34,202 nt of DNA from Bacillota bacterium. Its GTDB lineage: Bacteria; Bacillota; SHA-98; UBA4971. Below the pieces are notes generated by a model that was not told where the DNA came from, made no database searches, and worked only from the letters and a program-made list of their open reading frames with translations. Location of the stretch: assembly GCA_012841305.1 (NCBI GenBank), contig DUVA01000025.1, forward strand, positions 1 to 34,202. Reading direction: 5' to 3'. This document shows, in pieces, positions 1 through 7,987 of the stretch. Within the stretch, counting starts at the first letter, position 1. The number at the start of each line of letters is the position of its first letter. A program made the translations under genes and the position numbers.

Positions 1-47
1 ATTCTCTATAGTGAGGTGTTCTATATTCTACCCGCTTGAGGCATGAT

Positions 48-269
48 GGTGGTTGATAATCTACCACTAATAGGCCTCGGGATGGTCGATTTCCGACCAC
101 GCAAGCCGTCGCTCCGAAAAATATGGTTGAAAATCGACCATTAACAAGACCTAAGGTGGTCGCTTCTCAACCATCCAGGCAATTACGCTGAAAAAGGTGG
201 TTGAAAATGAACTGCCAGAGAGCCTCACGGTGGTTGTTTTTCGACCACGCAGACTGTTGCCCCGCAAAA
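48..269. repeat. three tandem 74-bp units, each carrying two 17-bp dyads
   Basis: Six sites of the form TGGTYG-N5-YRACCA start at 50, 83, 124, 157, 198 and 231. The gaps between starts alternate exactly 33, 41, 33, 41, 33, so the true unit is 74 bp (48-121, 122-195, 196-269). Each unit ends in an A-rich stretch. Units 1 and 3 align along most of their length, including GACCACGCA after the second dyad; unit 2 is more diverged. The fifth dyad is degenerate in its right half. No coding frame explains the pattern. It could be an operator array, a family of structured RNA or DNA hairpins, or a decayed repeat element. The geometry is seen directly; the function is unknown. Confidence 0.85.
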
Positions 270-297
270 GCCGTGGAAAATCATGCAGCAAAACCGG

Positions 298-320
298 AAT
301 GGCTCTCCGGGCGAGCCATT
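298..320. other. perfect 8-bp stem hairpin
   Basis: AATGGCTC and GAGCCATT form perfect arms around a 7-base loop. It lies just after the 74-bp repeat array but does not follow its sequence or phase. No T-run follows on either strand, so an intrinsic terminator is not well supported. Confidence 0.5.
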
Positions 321-383
321 CGACTGAGACCCCCCTGTAAGGGAGCTTTGGGATGGTCAATAAGGCTTCCGCCTGGGTAGGTG

Positions 384-419
384 AAAGGAGGCCGAAAAGG
401 AGGCCGGAAAGGGGGCCCT
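384..419. repeat. 12-bp tandem triplet repeat
   Basis: Three consecutive 12-mers read AAAGGAGGCCGA, AAAGGAGGCCGG and AAAGGGGGCCCT. They explain the repeated Arg-Pro-Pro-Phe residues in a minus-strand ORF of the track, which is therefore probably not a real gene. Nothing indicates a function. Confidence 0.75.
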
Positions 420-637
420 ATGTGCTCTCTCATAGATGGGTAAGACTCCCATTTAATCTGACGGCCATAACTAGAGTGCTGATTCGAACGCATATCTATG
501 AATAGACATTTTGCACCGGAAAAACGGCGCTTGCGGAATTCCTGCAGGATGGTGTCAATGTCTTGATCCATGCGAAAATCCGTGCTATCGTGAGGCAAAG
601 GGTCTTACGATATGCTAGGCGCGAACATAATGTTTCT
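420..637. other. intergenic stretch with no recognised gene
   Basis: Between the repeats and the EamA gene I see no ORF with a ribosome binding site and no RNA gene I can name. A minus-strand ORF (281-598) crosses this part but has no Shine-Dalgarno sequence, and its C-terminal part is made of repeat-derived residues. Confidence 0.4.
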
Positions 638-667
638 TTGTCGTTGACGACATGACGTACGTATTAA
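638..667 (+). promoter_or_regulatory. possible sigma-A-type promoter before the EamA gene
   Basis: TTGTCG (638-643) and TATTAA (662-667) are separated by 18 bases, each matching four of six consensus bases. If used, transcription would begin downstream of the first ATG of the ORF at 652, which would favour a later start codon. This is a pattern match only. Confidence 0.25.
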
Positions 668-1773
668 ACAGGAAGGACTTGATTGAGCTGCAGCGCATGC
701 ATACGTCACTTTGGGGCAAACTTAGAAACCGGCACACCCTGGCAATTCTTGCAATACTCACTTGCACGATCCTGTGGGGATTGTCTTTCATTAGTGCAAA
801 ATCTCTGCTCATTGCAGGTTTAACGCCTATTCAGGTTAACTCCGCCAGGTTTATTCCGGCCACAGCAGTCTTCCTAATCCTGTATCTTGCCCGCCACTCT
901 CTGCGGCCTGGCAGCGTCGAGGATTCGGATTCCAATCCCAAACCACAACACTCTACTCGCGCATCCGGCCTCAGCCGGGAATTCCGGACGAAAGCCGGGC
1001 TGGCCGCAATAATGGGTATCCCTGTGTACTTCCTCCTAGAGACCATGGGCCTCAATTTCACATCTGCCGGCACTGCCTCACTTATAACAGGACTCTCTCC
1101 GATTATCAACGCAATTGCGCTCCTTATTTTCCTAAGAATAAGCATAGCGCGCATTCAGTGGATAGGCATAATCATGTCATGCTTCGGCGTATACGTGGTC
1201 GCGCAAGCTGATATCAGCCTCTCCGTGTCTCAAACAGCGATGTTAGGCAATCTACTCGTATTCCTGTCCGCCTGCTCATGGGTGGCATATACCATAATGA
1301 ATAAGCCTCTCATCGAAAAATACGATAACCTGACTCTCAATACATATCAACATCTGGTAGGGACGGCAGTTCTGTGGTTGGTTGCGTTTTTCAAAGAAGG
1401 CATCCCATTTGCCCGATGGAATCTCGTCATCTGGGCAAACATCCTCTATCTAGGCGTGTTTTGCTCTGCTCTCGCCTTTTTCCTCTATCTCTTCGCCCTG
1501 AAGAGCCTAAGTTCCACTGTGATTACAAGCTTCATAAATCTCGTTCCCTTTGTCAGCGTGCTGGGAGCAAGAATCTTCCTGGGTGAACCTGTGTCTTGGA
1601 CGAAGCTCCTAGGGGGAATTCTAACAGTCACAGGCGTGTACCTCGTCAGTTCTCAAGACATGCCTTCCACACAGGCGCCTTCCACCAAAGCATCACAAGC
1701 GAACAGAGGCAAGAACGAAGAAGAACTCCTCTATGACTGGAAAGACTCCTCTACAACTGGAAGAACTCCTTAA
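652..1773 (+). CDS. EamA/DMT-family transporter (RhaT/YdcZ-like permease)
   Basis: A hydrophobic protein of up to 373 aa with about ten predicted membrane helices, of the drug/metabolite transporter superfamily. The first helix contains LWGLSFISAK, typical of EamA repeats. The second EamA half starts near residue 195 and ends with the usual pattern of an EP followed by a terminal helix (FLGEPVSW...GVYLVSSQ). Such proteins export or exchange small metabolites; the substrate cannot be read from sequence. The ATG at 652 has no good ribosome binding site; the ATG at 697 removes 15 residues and leaves the first helix intact. The polar C-tail after about residue 345 is partly made of a 20-bp DNA repeat and overlaps the 3' end of rdgB on the other strand by 23 bases. 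Confidence 0.85.
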   Translation: MTYVLNRKDLIELQRMHTSLWGKLRNRHTLAILAILTCTILWGLSFISAKSLLIAGLTPIQVNSARFIPATAVFLILYLARHSLRPGSVEDSDSNPKPQHSTRASGLSREFRTKAGLAAIMGIPVYFLLETMGLNFTSAGTASLITGLSPIINAIALLIFLRISIARIQWIGIIMSCFGVYVVAQADISLSVSQTAMLGNLLVFLSACSWVAYTIMNKPLIEKYDNLTLNTYQHLVGTAVLWLVAFFKEGIPFARWNLVIWANILYLGVFCSALAFFLYLFALKSLSSTVITSFINLVPFVSVLGARIFLGEPVSWTKLLGGILTVTGVYLVSSQDMPSTQAPSTKASQANRGKNEEELLYDWKDSSTTGRTP

Positions 1774-1780
1774 TAAGAGG
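1721..1780. repeat. three tandem 20-bp repeats at convergent gene ends
   Basis: Near-identical 20-mers begin at 1721, 1741 and 1761 (AAGAACTCCTCTATGACTGG and variants). They encode the last residues of the EamA protein on the plus strand and the last residues (about seven) of the XTP pyrophosphatase on the minus strand. A slippage duplication is the simplest origin. Confidence 0.7.
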
Positions 1781-2365
1781 AAGTGCAGCCTTTAGTGCCA
1801 AAGCCCTGTGGCTCATGGCATTTTTCACATCTTGAGGCAGCGCTGCGAAGCTTCTGGTATGTCCAAGGGGAATGAAAACTGGGTCATATCCGAATCCACC
1901 GCATCCGTCCGGAGCAAAAGCTATCTTGCCTTCGCATACACCTTCAGCGAACCTGACTTTCCCGGATGGGTCCGCCAGCGCCACAACGCACCTGAACCTT
2001 GCAGTCCTTTCGGCATCTCCCACACCTTCCAACCGCGACAGAAGCTTCTCATAGTTAGCCCTATCCCGTTCCCGGCCGCGAGGGAGATCTCCTCCTGCAA
2101 ACCTCGCGGAGTGAACACCAGGCGCGCCACAGAGCGCATCGACCTCAAGCCCACTATCATCTGCAAGTGCCGGTTCTCCCGTTGCCCTTGCGATCACTCG
2201 CGCCTTACTGACAGCGTTGTCCCGGAATGTCTCACCGTCCTCCACAACGTCGGGAATGCCCCTGTAGGCAGAGCACGCCACAACTTCTATAGGAAGATGC
2301 TTCAGGATCTCTTTGATTTCCAGAACCTTTCCTGGGTTTTTCGTTGCCAGAACCAAGCGGGACAT
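1751..2365 (-). CDS. rdgB: XTP/dITP diphosphatase (RdgB/HAM1 family)
   Basis: This 204-aa enzyme hydrolyses non-canonical purine nucleoside triphosphates (dITP, XTP, ITP) to the monophosphate and pyrophosphate, keeping them out of nucleic acids. Family signatures are visible in order: the N-terminal LATKNPGKVLEI, the metal-binding region ALADDSGLEVDAL, GAPGVHSARFAG, GFGYDPVF and the C-terminal MSHRALALK. The length is normal. The ORF track runs 32 residues too far upstream into rph; I chose the ATG at 2365 because the protein then begins with the conserved MSRLVLATKN, it lies one base after the rph stop (TGA-G-ATG), and an AGGTGGG ribosome binding site precedes it. It is the last gene of the murI-rph-rdgB run. 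Confidence 0.95.
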   Translation of the reverse strand: MSRLVLATKNPGKVLEIKEILKHLPIEVVACSAYRGIPDVVEDGETFRDNAVSKARVIARATGEPALADDSGLEVDALCGAPGVHSARFAGGDLPRGRERDRANYEKLLSRLEGVGDAERTARFRCVVALADPSGKVRFAEGVCEGKIAFAPDGCGGFGYDPVFIPLGHTRSFAALPQDVKNAMSHRALALKAALPLIKEFFQL

Positions 2366-2366
2366 C

Positions 2367-3113
2367 TCAGTGTCCCACCTTCCGGACAAGCTCTCGCAAG
2401 ACCTCCTTCTGCGCATCAATGAGGCTCGCAATGCCGTCCTCTGCGACCTTAAGCATCTCATCTAACTGAGCCTTTGTGAAGGGGCTTCCTTCAGCCGTCC
2501 CTTGAACCTCAACAAGCTTTCCCTGTCCGGTCATGACTACGTTCATATCTACACCGGCGCGGGAATCCTCTTCAAAGGTCAAGTCCAGCATCACCTTGTT
2601 GTCAACAATACCTACACTGGTCGCAGCGATAAAATCCATAACAGGAAACGGCTTGTGATTCCATGAATTTCCGTTAGGATGCATGCTATTGACAGCATCC
2701 ACCAACGCCACAAAAGCACCGGTTATCGCACAAGTCCGTGTGCCTCCGTCGGCTTGTATAACGTCACAATCTATCCAAATAGTCCGTTCGCCGAGAGACT
2801 CAAGATTGACAACGGATCTCAGCGCCCGTCCTACCAGCCTTTGAATCTCGTATGTCCGTCCTGACCTGCCCTTTGCAGCCTCCCGCGGATTCCGCTCCCC
2901 GGTGGCCCGTGGAATCATACCGTATTCCGCGGTCACCCAACCCTTCTCCTGGCCTTTCAGAAACTGAGGCACCCTATCCTCAATTGAAGCTGTGCATACG
3001 ACCCTGGTGTCACCAACCTCAATCAACACAGAACCTTCCGCGTACTTAATGAAGCCTCTGGTAATCTTCACAGGCCTCATTTCCTTGCAGGTTCTTCCGT
3101 CGTGCCGTGTCAT
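2367..3113 (-). CDS. rph: ribonuclease PH
   Basis: This 248-aa protein is a phosphate-dependent 3'-to-5' exoribonuclease that trims tRNA 3' ends. The N-terminus carries the RPVKI...[19 protein letters not shown] pattern of the RNase PH fold, followed by [14 protein letters not shown], the [20 protein letters not shown] region used in substrate and phosphate binding, and [19 protein letters not shown]. The length is typical. The ATG follows a strong GGAGGTGAGG ribosome binding site. Pairing with rdgB is common in Bacillota. It is probably co-transcribed with murI (about 80 bp upstream) and rdgB (1 bp downstream). Confidence 0.96.
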   Translation of the reverse strand: MTRHDGRTCKEMRPVKITRGFIKYAEGSVLIEVGDTRVVCTASIEDRVPQFLKGQEKGWVTAEYGMIPRATGERNPREAAKGRSGRTYEIQRLVGRALRSVVNLESLGERTIWIDCDVIQADGGTRTCAITGAFVALVDAVNSMHPNGNSWNHKPFPVMDFIAATSVGIVDNKVMLDLTFEEDSRAGVDMNVVMTGQGKLVEVQGTAEGSPFTKAQLDEMLKVAEDGIASLIDAQKEVLRELVRKVGH

Positions 3114-3194
3114 GCCAACCTCACCTCCACTATCAGCCTATCATCCCCAGTTCGGGGCAGTCCAAACACAAAAAACAGATCGCGTTTAGCAATC

Positions 3195-4016
3195 TCAGCA
3201 AGATGTCCCCGCGCCCTTGCCCGACAAGTCTACTCGCCTGGCCTCAGTCAAGTCGTCGCCCAATAGCTTCCTGCCAACAGCAGCAAAGCGCACCGGGTCG
3301 CCACTTACCGCAAACTCATGCCACCCCGTTTTCTCCTGGCTTTGCAAGCCCAGTTCCTGAAGAGCTGCAGCCGTTACTGTAACCGTCTCGCTGGCAGGAT
3401 CCACAATCTCAACGCGTGGCCCGGCAATTCGCCTAATATGCTCAATCAGGTAAGGGTAGTGAGTGCACCCCAGGACCAGAACATCAATATCCTCGGCCAG
3501 CAAGGGGGCAATGTAATTATGGAGTGCGCGAATAGTCTCCTCTGAATTGATGTCACCCTTCTCAATGAGTGGGACAAGTTGTGGACAAGCCGCGCTAAAC
3601 ACCTGCCCGTCAGGCACATACTCCTTTATCGCCTTCTCATAGGCACCGCTCCGGATTGTCCCGGCTGTTGCCATAACACCGATTCTCCCGGTTCGTGTGG
3701 CCCTTGACGCAGCGTACGCCCCTGGACGCAGAACACCTATGACTGGGACATCAAACTCTTTTTTCACGTCTTCCAAGACTTGTGATGACGTGGTGTTACA
3801 TGCGGCAATAATGTACTTCGAACCTTGGTCTATCAAGAACTCAATGATTTCGCGGGAAAACCCAAGGAGTTCTTGGGCTGTCTTCTCCCCATAAGGAACC
3901 CTGGCAGTATCCCCAAAATAGACAACACGCTCCCAGGGCAGCTTGGAGGATATCTCACGGACAACGGTAAGCCCTCCCACTCCTGAGTCATAGACACCGA
4001 TGGGTCGCGAATTCAA
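3195..4016 (-). CDS. murI: glutamate racemase
   Basis: This cofactor-independent racemase makes D-glutamate for peptidoglycan. Motifs include the N-terminal IGVYDSGVGGLTVVREI, the first catalytic cysteine in AACNTTSS, and the second in VLGCTHYPYL. The ORF track starts at a TTG at 4034. I prefer the TTG at 4016 because a GGAGGTG lies six bases before it, whereas the upstream TTG has no ribosome binding site; the protein is then 273 aa and begins close to the conserved core. Upstream, 4035-4241 separates it from the amidase gene and holds a T9 run (minus strand) but no gene I can support. The neighbourhood (amidase, murI) fits cell-wall metabolism. Confidence 0.95.
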   Translation of the reverse strand: MNSRPIGVYDSGVGGLTVVREISSKLPWERVVYFGDTARVPYGEKTAQELLGFSREIIEFLIDQGSKYIIAACNTTSSQVLEDVKKEFDVPVIGVLRPGAYAASRATRTGRIGVMATAGTIRSGAYEKAIKEYVPDGQVFSAACPQLVPLIEKGDINSEETIRALHNYIAPLLAEDIDVLVLGCTHYPYLIEHIRRIAGPRVEIVDPASETVTVTAAALQELGLQSQEKTGWHEFAVSGDPVRFAAVGRKLLGDDLTEARRVDLSGKGAGTSC

Positions 4017-4241
4017 GAACTTCACCTCCGGCAACTGATGCTACGATGGTTATTATATGTCATACCTCGGCCTATAGCTCAAAAAAAAATAGCTTATCTC
4101 TTTCGGATCAAGCTGCGTTGCTTCGTCATTGCCCATCTGCTTGAATAGGCTTGGGTATAGTATATATTGTTCCCCGATTGGACCTGTGCCCTGAAGATTC
4201 CATTACCTTCAATAGACAGGGATGTCATATCCCCGGCCAGG

Positions 4242-6182
4242 CTAAGGCATGTCGTCAGGCCGCGACTCATCATCCGGCTCTGACAAATCTTCAGGGTGCA
4301 ACTGCTCCTCAGGTTGGGACTGGTCCACAGACTGAGACTGGTCCTCAGGCTGAGATTGGTCCCCGGACTGAGGCTGTTCCCCAGACCCAGACTGCTCTTC
4401 AGGTTGCACAACTTCCTTTGATTGGGCTCTATTATCTGCAGGCAAGATCGCATCATCCCTCGTTACGGGCAACTTCTCGTCCCGCCCTCCCGACACCTGT
4501 GATTGGCGATCTTTACGCCATTGGAAATAGGACATTATTCCGGTTGTGATGCCTTGGGCAGCCTTCTGCCGGAAAGCAGGGTCAAGCAGGAGCAGTTCCT
4601 CTTTCAGGTTGGACATGAAAACCACTTCCACGAGACATGCCGGACACTTGGCCTCCCGAATCACCATGAGGTCGTTCCTCTCCCGCGCCCCTCGGTCAAC
4701 TTGCCCAATCTGACTTACAAGAGCAGCCTGAACGGATTCCGCCAGGACCCTGCTCATAGAGACTGTACCTGAATACAGAGTCTCAGTGCCTGTAGGCTCT
4801 CCGGTTCTTGATGCATTTGCGTGGATACTGATAAACGCGTCAGCGCGCACGTTTGACGCGGCCTTCACACGCTCAGGCAAGGTAACACTCACATCATCCG
4901 AGCGGGTCAAGACAACCTCTGCCCCCATTGCCTGAAGCTGCGTGGCAACTTTCTTTGAAATATCAAGGACCACAGCCTTCTCCTGAAGACCTGTAGGGCC
5001 AATGGCTCCCGGATCCATCCCCCCATGACCGGGGTCTATCACTATCACCGTTTTCGCTATAGGCGACTTGAACACTTCGACTTTCGGCCCTCTTCCAGTC
5101 GGATCCACCGCGGTGGAATGTCCGGCATAGTAGTTTAGATCCAGCACTGCACGAACAGTCATAGGGCTGTGTTGTGCCAGGCGGATCCTCTCAACGACAC
5201 CGTCCCCCACTGGAATCACTCTTTCCGTTGTGTCCAAAGTCGAGTTTTCAAAGTCCATAACAATTCTGTGAGGAACAGCCAGCACCATGAACTTGACCTC
5301 CGGATTCCCGCTGGACACCACATCAACTGTTGTTGACTTTTCATCTCCTGAAAATTCAGCCCCCAGGATACGATAACCCAAATCAACAACGACTTCCCCC
5401 GGCCTGTCCGACGAGGTTGATACCGAGTAAGTCGTCGCTTTTACAAGGTCCAACACCACCCGGACTGTATCAGGCTGAAACTGACTTGCTCTGACACACG
5501 TCACCTGGGGATGAGAGACAGGCATCTCTATGGCGTCTGATGCAAGCACTGCTCCGGGTAAATCCACGACAATCCTGGGAGGGCCGGACAGGCTCAAAGT
5601 CTCGTACTGCAAGCTGCCCTCTCCGGAGATGACAGCTTCCGCCCGTCCGTCTCTCTCGAAGAACTCCACTCCGGTTACGCGCTTGGGGAAGGAGACGCAA
5701 ATAACGTCAGGCTTGTCCTCTGTTTGAACAACAGTATACGACGTAACTCTCGATAGGTCAAAAACAACCCTCACTATCGAAGGATTAAACTGACCCACTC
5801 TCACTCTGTGGATTATGCCGTCATTAATTAGGATCGGATCAGGCCTGGACTGAAGAACAGCGCCTTCTATGTCTAGCACAAGTCTCAACGGATCTGGCAG
5901 AGTAAATGAGCTAAAAGACGCCCTGCCACTAAGCGAAATCTCCACTGTAGTTGACCCGTCCTTGTCCGATGCGCTGATTTGAAGCACACTGACACGTTCC
6001 GCAGTGGCAAGCTGAGTAGCACCTGTCCCTGAAGACTGAGCAAAGGACACAGGAATCTCCGGATTAATATGTTGCTCTTCTGCCGCACTGATTTGGCCGG
6101 CACATGCACATACTGATAGGAAAATGACCCCCAGAACGACAAGAAAAGCACAGATGCTTGTCTTAGGACTTATCAATCGCAA
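4242..6182 (-). CDS. secreted N-acetylmuramoyl-L-alanine amidase with three AMIN domains
   Basis: This enzyme cleaves the amide bond between MurNAc and the stem peptide in peptidoglycan. Numbered as in the 690-aa track ORF, three AMIN-like repeats lie near 106-210, 212-312 and 314-414, followed by an Amidase_3 zinc domain at about 421-597. Its zinc and catalytic residues are visible: H430 in DPGHGG, E445, H498 in SIHAN and E563 in EVVFMSN. A polar tail rich in Gln, Ser, Pro, Glu and Asp follows. I moved the start to the TTG at 6182: GGGGG precedes it and the product then begins as a clean signal peptide (MRLISPK, then a hydrophobic stretch ending near QISA). The track's GTG at 6314 would place about 50 polar residues before the signal helix. 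A second TTG at 6176 is also possible. Confidence 0.9.
   Translation of the reverse strand: MRLISPKTSICAFLVVLGVIFLSVCACAGQISAAEEQHINPEIPVSFAQSSGTGATQLATAERVSVLQISASDKDGSTTVEISLSGRASFSSFTLPDPLRLVLDIEGAVLQSRPDPILINDGIIHRVRVGQFNPSIVRVVFDLSRVTSYTVVQTEDKPDVICVSFPKRVTGVEFFERDGRAEAVISGEGSLQYETLSLSGPPRIVVDLPGAVLASDAIEMPVSHPQVTCVRASQFQPDTVRVVLDLVKATTYSVSTSSDRPGEVVVDLGYRILGAEFSGDEKSTTVDVVSSGNPEVKFMVLAVPHRIVMDFENSTLDTTERVIPVGDGVVERIRLAQHSPMTVRAVLDLNYYAGHSTAVDPTGRGPKVEVFKSPIAKTVIVIDPGHGGMDPGAIGPTGLQEKAVVLDISKKVATQLQAMGAEVVLTRSDDVSVTLPERVKAASNVRADAFISIHANASRTGEPTGTETLYSGTVSMSRVLAESVQAALVSQIGQVDRGARERNDLMVIREAKCPACLVEVVFMSNLKEELLLLDPAFRQKAAQGITTGIMSYFQWRKDRQSQVSGGRDEKLPVTRDDAILPADNRAQSKEVVQPEEQSGSGEQPQSGDQSQPEDQSQSVDQSQPEEQLHPEDLSEPDDESRPDDMP
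4302..4394 (-). repeat. coding repeat in the amidase C-terminal tail
   Basis: Residues about 641-671 of the track ORF repeat a unit like DQSQPEDQSQS, with matching repeats in the DNA. Low-complexity acidic tails of this kind vary quickly in length between strains. The tail lies outside the catalytic domain. Confidence 0.65.
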
Positions 6183-6388
6183 CCATGTACCCCCAGATAT
6201 TAGATAGCTGCTAAATCCTGTTTCGACTCTGTTTGCCAATTTCCTCTTCCAATTAGCAGGAAAGGCCCTGCATTTAATAATTTCAGTAAAAACCTTCCTG
6301 CCCCAAGTTGCCACAAAACCGTAAGCAACACACCGACTGCGCTAAGAGCAGTGTTTTACCCAGCCAGTACGCGCTGTGCGCTTCTTCA

Positions 6389-6411
6389 CTTACACGCTGT
6401 ATGCTTGTAAG
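6389..6411 (+). promoter_or_regulatory. possible operator: inverted repeat before the XRE gene
   Basis: CTTACA and TGTAAG form perfect 6-bp arms separated by 11 bases, ending 22 bases before the chosen start of the XRE regulator. A weak -10-like TTTACT follows at 6413. Self-binding by XRE proteins is common, which is why I record it; binding here is inferred. Confidence 0.3.
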
Positions 6412-6433
6412 ATTTACTCTAGAGGTGGTAACT

Positions 6434-6790
6434 GTGGGCGAAACCTTCGCTTCTGCAGGAGAGCGAATCAAGATATTAAGGCAGCATAAGCATCTCACCC
6501 AGGAGCAATTAGGAGAGCTCGCAGGACTAAATCCAAATTATGTTGGTCAAGTGGAAAGGGGTCAACGCATCCCGTCAGTACAGACAATTCATGCTCTGGC
6601 AGAAGCCCTCGGAGTAGATCCGGGGTTTCTTTTGTTGTCACCCGGCAAGTCTGATTCTCCTATCAGCAGTCTTATGGCCCTTGTCGCTATGGCCACACCT
6701 GAACAGGTTGAACTCATCACAAAGATCGCGGAAACCGTGGTATCCTCGGGGTACCGAGTCAGTGAAGATCGCGATGATGAGAGCCAGTGA
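6434..6790 (+). CDS. XRE-family helix-turn-helix transcriptional regulator
   Basis: A small DNA-binding protein of 118 aa when started at the GTG at 6434, which has AGAGGTGG about five bases upstream; the longer ORF in the track (from 6308) adds 42 residues with no family resemblance. Residues about 9-65 form a Cro/C1-type HTH (RIKILRQHKHLTQEQLGELA, then NPNYVGQVERGQRIPSVQTI). The C-terminal half is helical and unrecognised (ATPEQVELITKIAETVV). It is divergent from the amidase gene, so it may regulate that gene or itself from the 250-bp shared region. The target is unknown. Its stop lies 11 bp from the converging glycosyltransferase stop. Confidence 0.85.
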   Translation: MGETFASAGERIKILRQHKHLTQEQLGELAGLNPNYVGQVERGQRIPSVQTIHALAEALGVDPGFLLLSPGKSDSPISSLMALVAMATPEQVELITKIAETVVSSGYRVSEDRDDESQ

Positions 6791-6801
6791 TACTCCTTAC
6801 T

Positions 6802-7980
6802 CTAGGCAGTGTCAACAAGCTCTCTATAGAGATCTGCAGTCTGCCCCGCAATAGAATCCCAGCTGAAGAAGCGCTCAACCCTTTGCCTTCCCGCCTTCCC
6901 CATACTGCGGGATAATTCCTCATCACAAAGAAGCTTATTGAGAGCAGAGGCAAGCTCGCCTGATTGGCCCGGCTCAACTAGAAACCCTGTTTCACCGTCC
7001 ACCACAACTTCAGTTATCCCTCCCACTTTTGACGCCACCACCGGAGTCTCACATGCCATGGCTTCCAGATTAATGATGCCGAACGGCTCGTAAACAGACG
7101 GACAACAGAAAACCTGCGCATGGGAGTAGAACTCAATAATTTTATCCTTGGGTACCATTTCTCTTATGAGCCTTACGTTTGGCCATTTCGAAGCCGCCCT
7201 CACGACCTCTCGCTCGACTTCCGGAGTATCAGGTGCGCCTGCACACAGGACTATCTGCACATCCTCAGGGAGATCAGGAACTGCGTCAAGTAAGTGAAAA
7301 ATACCTTTCTGCCTGCTCATTCTACCCACAAACAGAATGTATTTCTCCCAGATTCCATATTCGTGTCTTGCTATGTCAGACTCTGTGCGCCTGTACTCAT
7401 CGAGGTCAATTCCGTTATGAATCACGCGCACTTTCTCTTCATCAATGTCATAGCACTTCAAGATGTCCTTTTTCATTTCCTTGGAGACTGCGATTACCCG
7501 GTCAGATGCCTCCACGCCGGTTTGCTCCATCCATCGGCTGAGGCTGTATGCGCTTCCCAACTGCTCCTCCTTCCACGGGCGCAAAGGCTCTAAGCTGTGA
7601 ATTGTCGTCACAAGGGGTTGTCCATAGAGTTTCTTTGCGTAAAAACCCGCCATAAACGTATACCATGTATGACAATGCACAACATCAGATGTTATCCGAT
7701 CTTTCATCATTGCCAGGCTGACTGACAGAGGAGAAAGAGCTTTGGCAAAACGCCTGTCATCTGCCTCTTCCATCGACTTCCATGGCTCATATGCCTTTAC
7801 CTCTACTCCCTCCGCACCGGGCCTGTCCTTACCGAAACACCTTACTTCAACTCCTATGATTTTCGCGAGAGACCGGGAAAGATAATCCACGTGAACCCCG
7901 GCTCCTCCGTAGATATCCGGCGGGAATTCGCGAGTCATCATTGTTACCCCGAAGCCTTCTTGCTTAAGCTCTGATGCCAT
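6802..7980 (-). CDS. GT4 glycosyltransferase of the actinobacterial GlgA/GlgM type
   Basis: A GT-B fold glycosyltransferase. The sequence closely follows the Corynebacterium-type glycogen synthase family (TREFPPDIYGGAGVHVDYL near the N-terminus, VVHCHTWYT, TIHSLEPLRPWKEEQLG, RVIHNGIDLDEYR, LFVGRMSRQKG, and the GT4 motif EPFGIINLEAMA). In actinobacteria members use ADP-glucose, either to elongate glucan or, as GlgM, to make maltose 1-phosphate. I chose the ATG at 7980, giving 392 aa: the track's start at 8085 would overlap the kinase gene by 98 bases and add residues foreign to the family. GGAGAG lies ten bases upstream. An ATG a little further in (MMTREFPPD) is also possible. It sits 7 bp downstream of the maltokinase gene, supporting a role in maltose 1-phosphate or glucan metabolism. 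Confidence 0.9.
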   Translation of the reverse strand: MASELKQEGFGVTMMTREFPPDIYGGAGVHVDYLSRSLAKIIGVEVRCFGKDRPGAEGVEVKAYEPWKSMEEADDRRFAKALSPLSVSLAMMKDRITSDVVHCHTWYTFMAGFYAKKLYGQPLVTTIHSLEPLRPWKEEQLGSAYSLSRWMEQTGVEASDRVIAVSKEMKKDILKCYDIDEEKVRVIHNGIDLDEYRRTESDIARHEYGIWEKYILFVGRMSRQKGIFHLLDAVPDLPEDVQIVLCAGAPDTPEVEREVVRAASKWPNVRLIREMVPKDKIIEFYSHAQVFCCPSVYEPFGIINLEAMACETPVVASKVGGITEVVVDGETGFLVEPGQSGELASALNKLLCDEELSRSMGKAGRQRVERFFSWDSIAGQTADLYRELVDTA

Positions 7981-7987
7981 CAGATCA

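Noticed and set aside
48-269. A CRISPR array
   Set aside because: The dyads are only 17 bp and diverge, and the sequence between them is similar from unit to unit instead of unique. The pattern is a 74-bp tandem repeat, and no cas gene is present.
281-598. Minus-strand 105-aa ORF
   Set aside because: It has no ribosome binding site, matches no family I know, and much of its C-terminal half comes from the 12-bp repeat and a hairpin.
4082-4090. T9 run (minus strand) as an intrinsic terminator after the amidase
   Set aside because: The flanking AGCT sequences do not form a convincing stem before the run, so I did not call a terminator.
4094-4234. Short minus-strand frame beginning MTSLSIEGNG after the amidase stop
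   Set aside because: Its ATG has GGGG only three bases upstream, there is no recognisable domain, and it may be decayed sequence. It is not strong enough to list as a gene.
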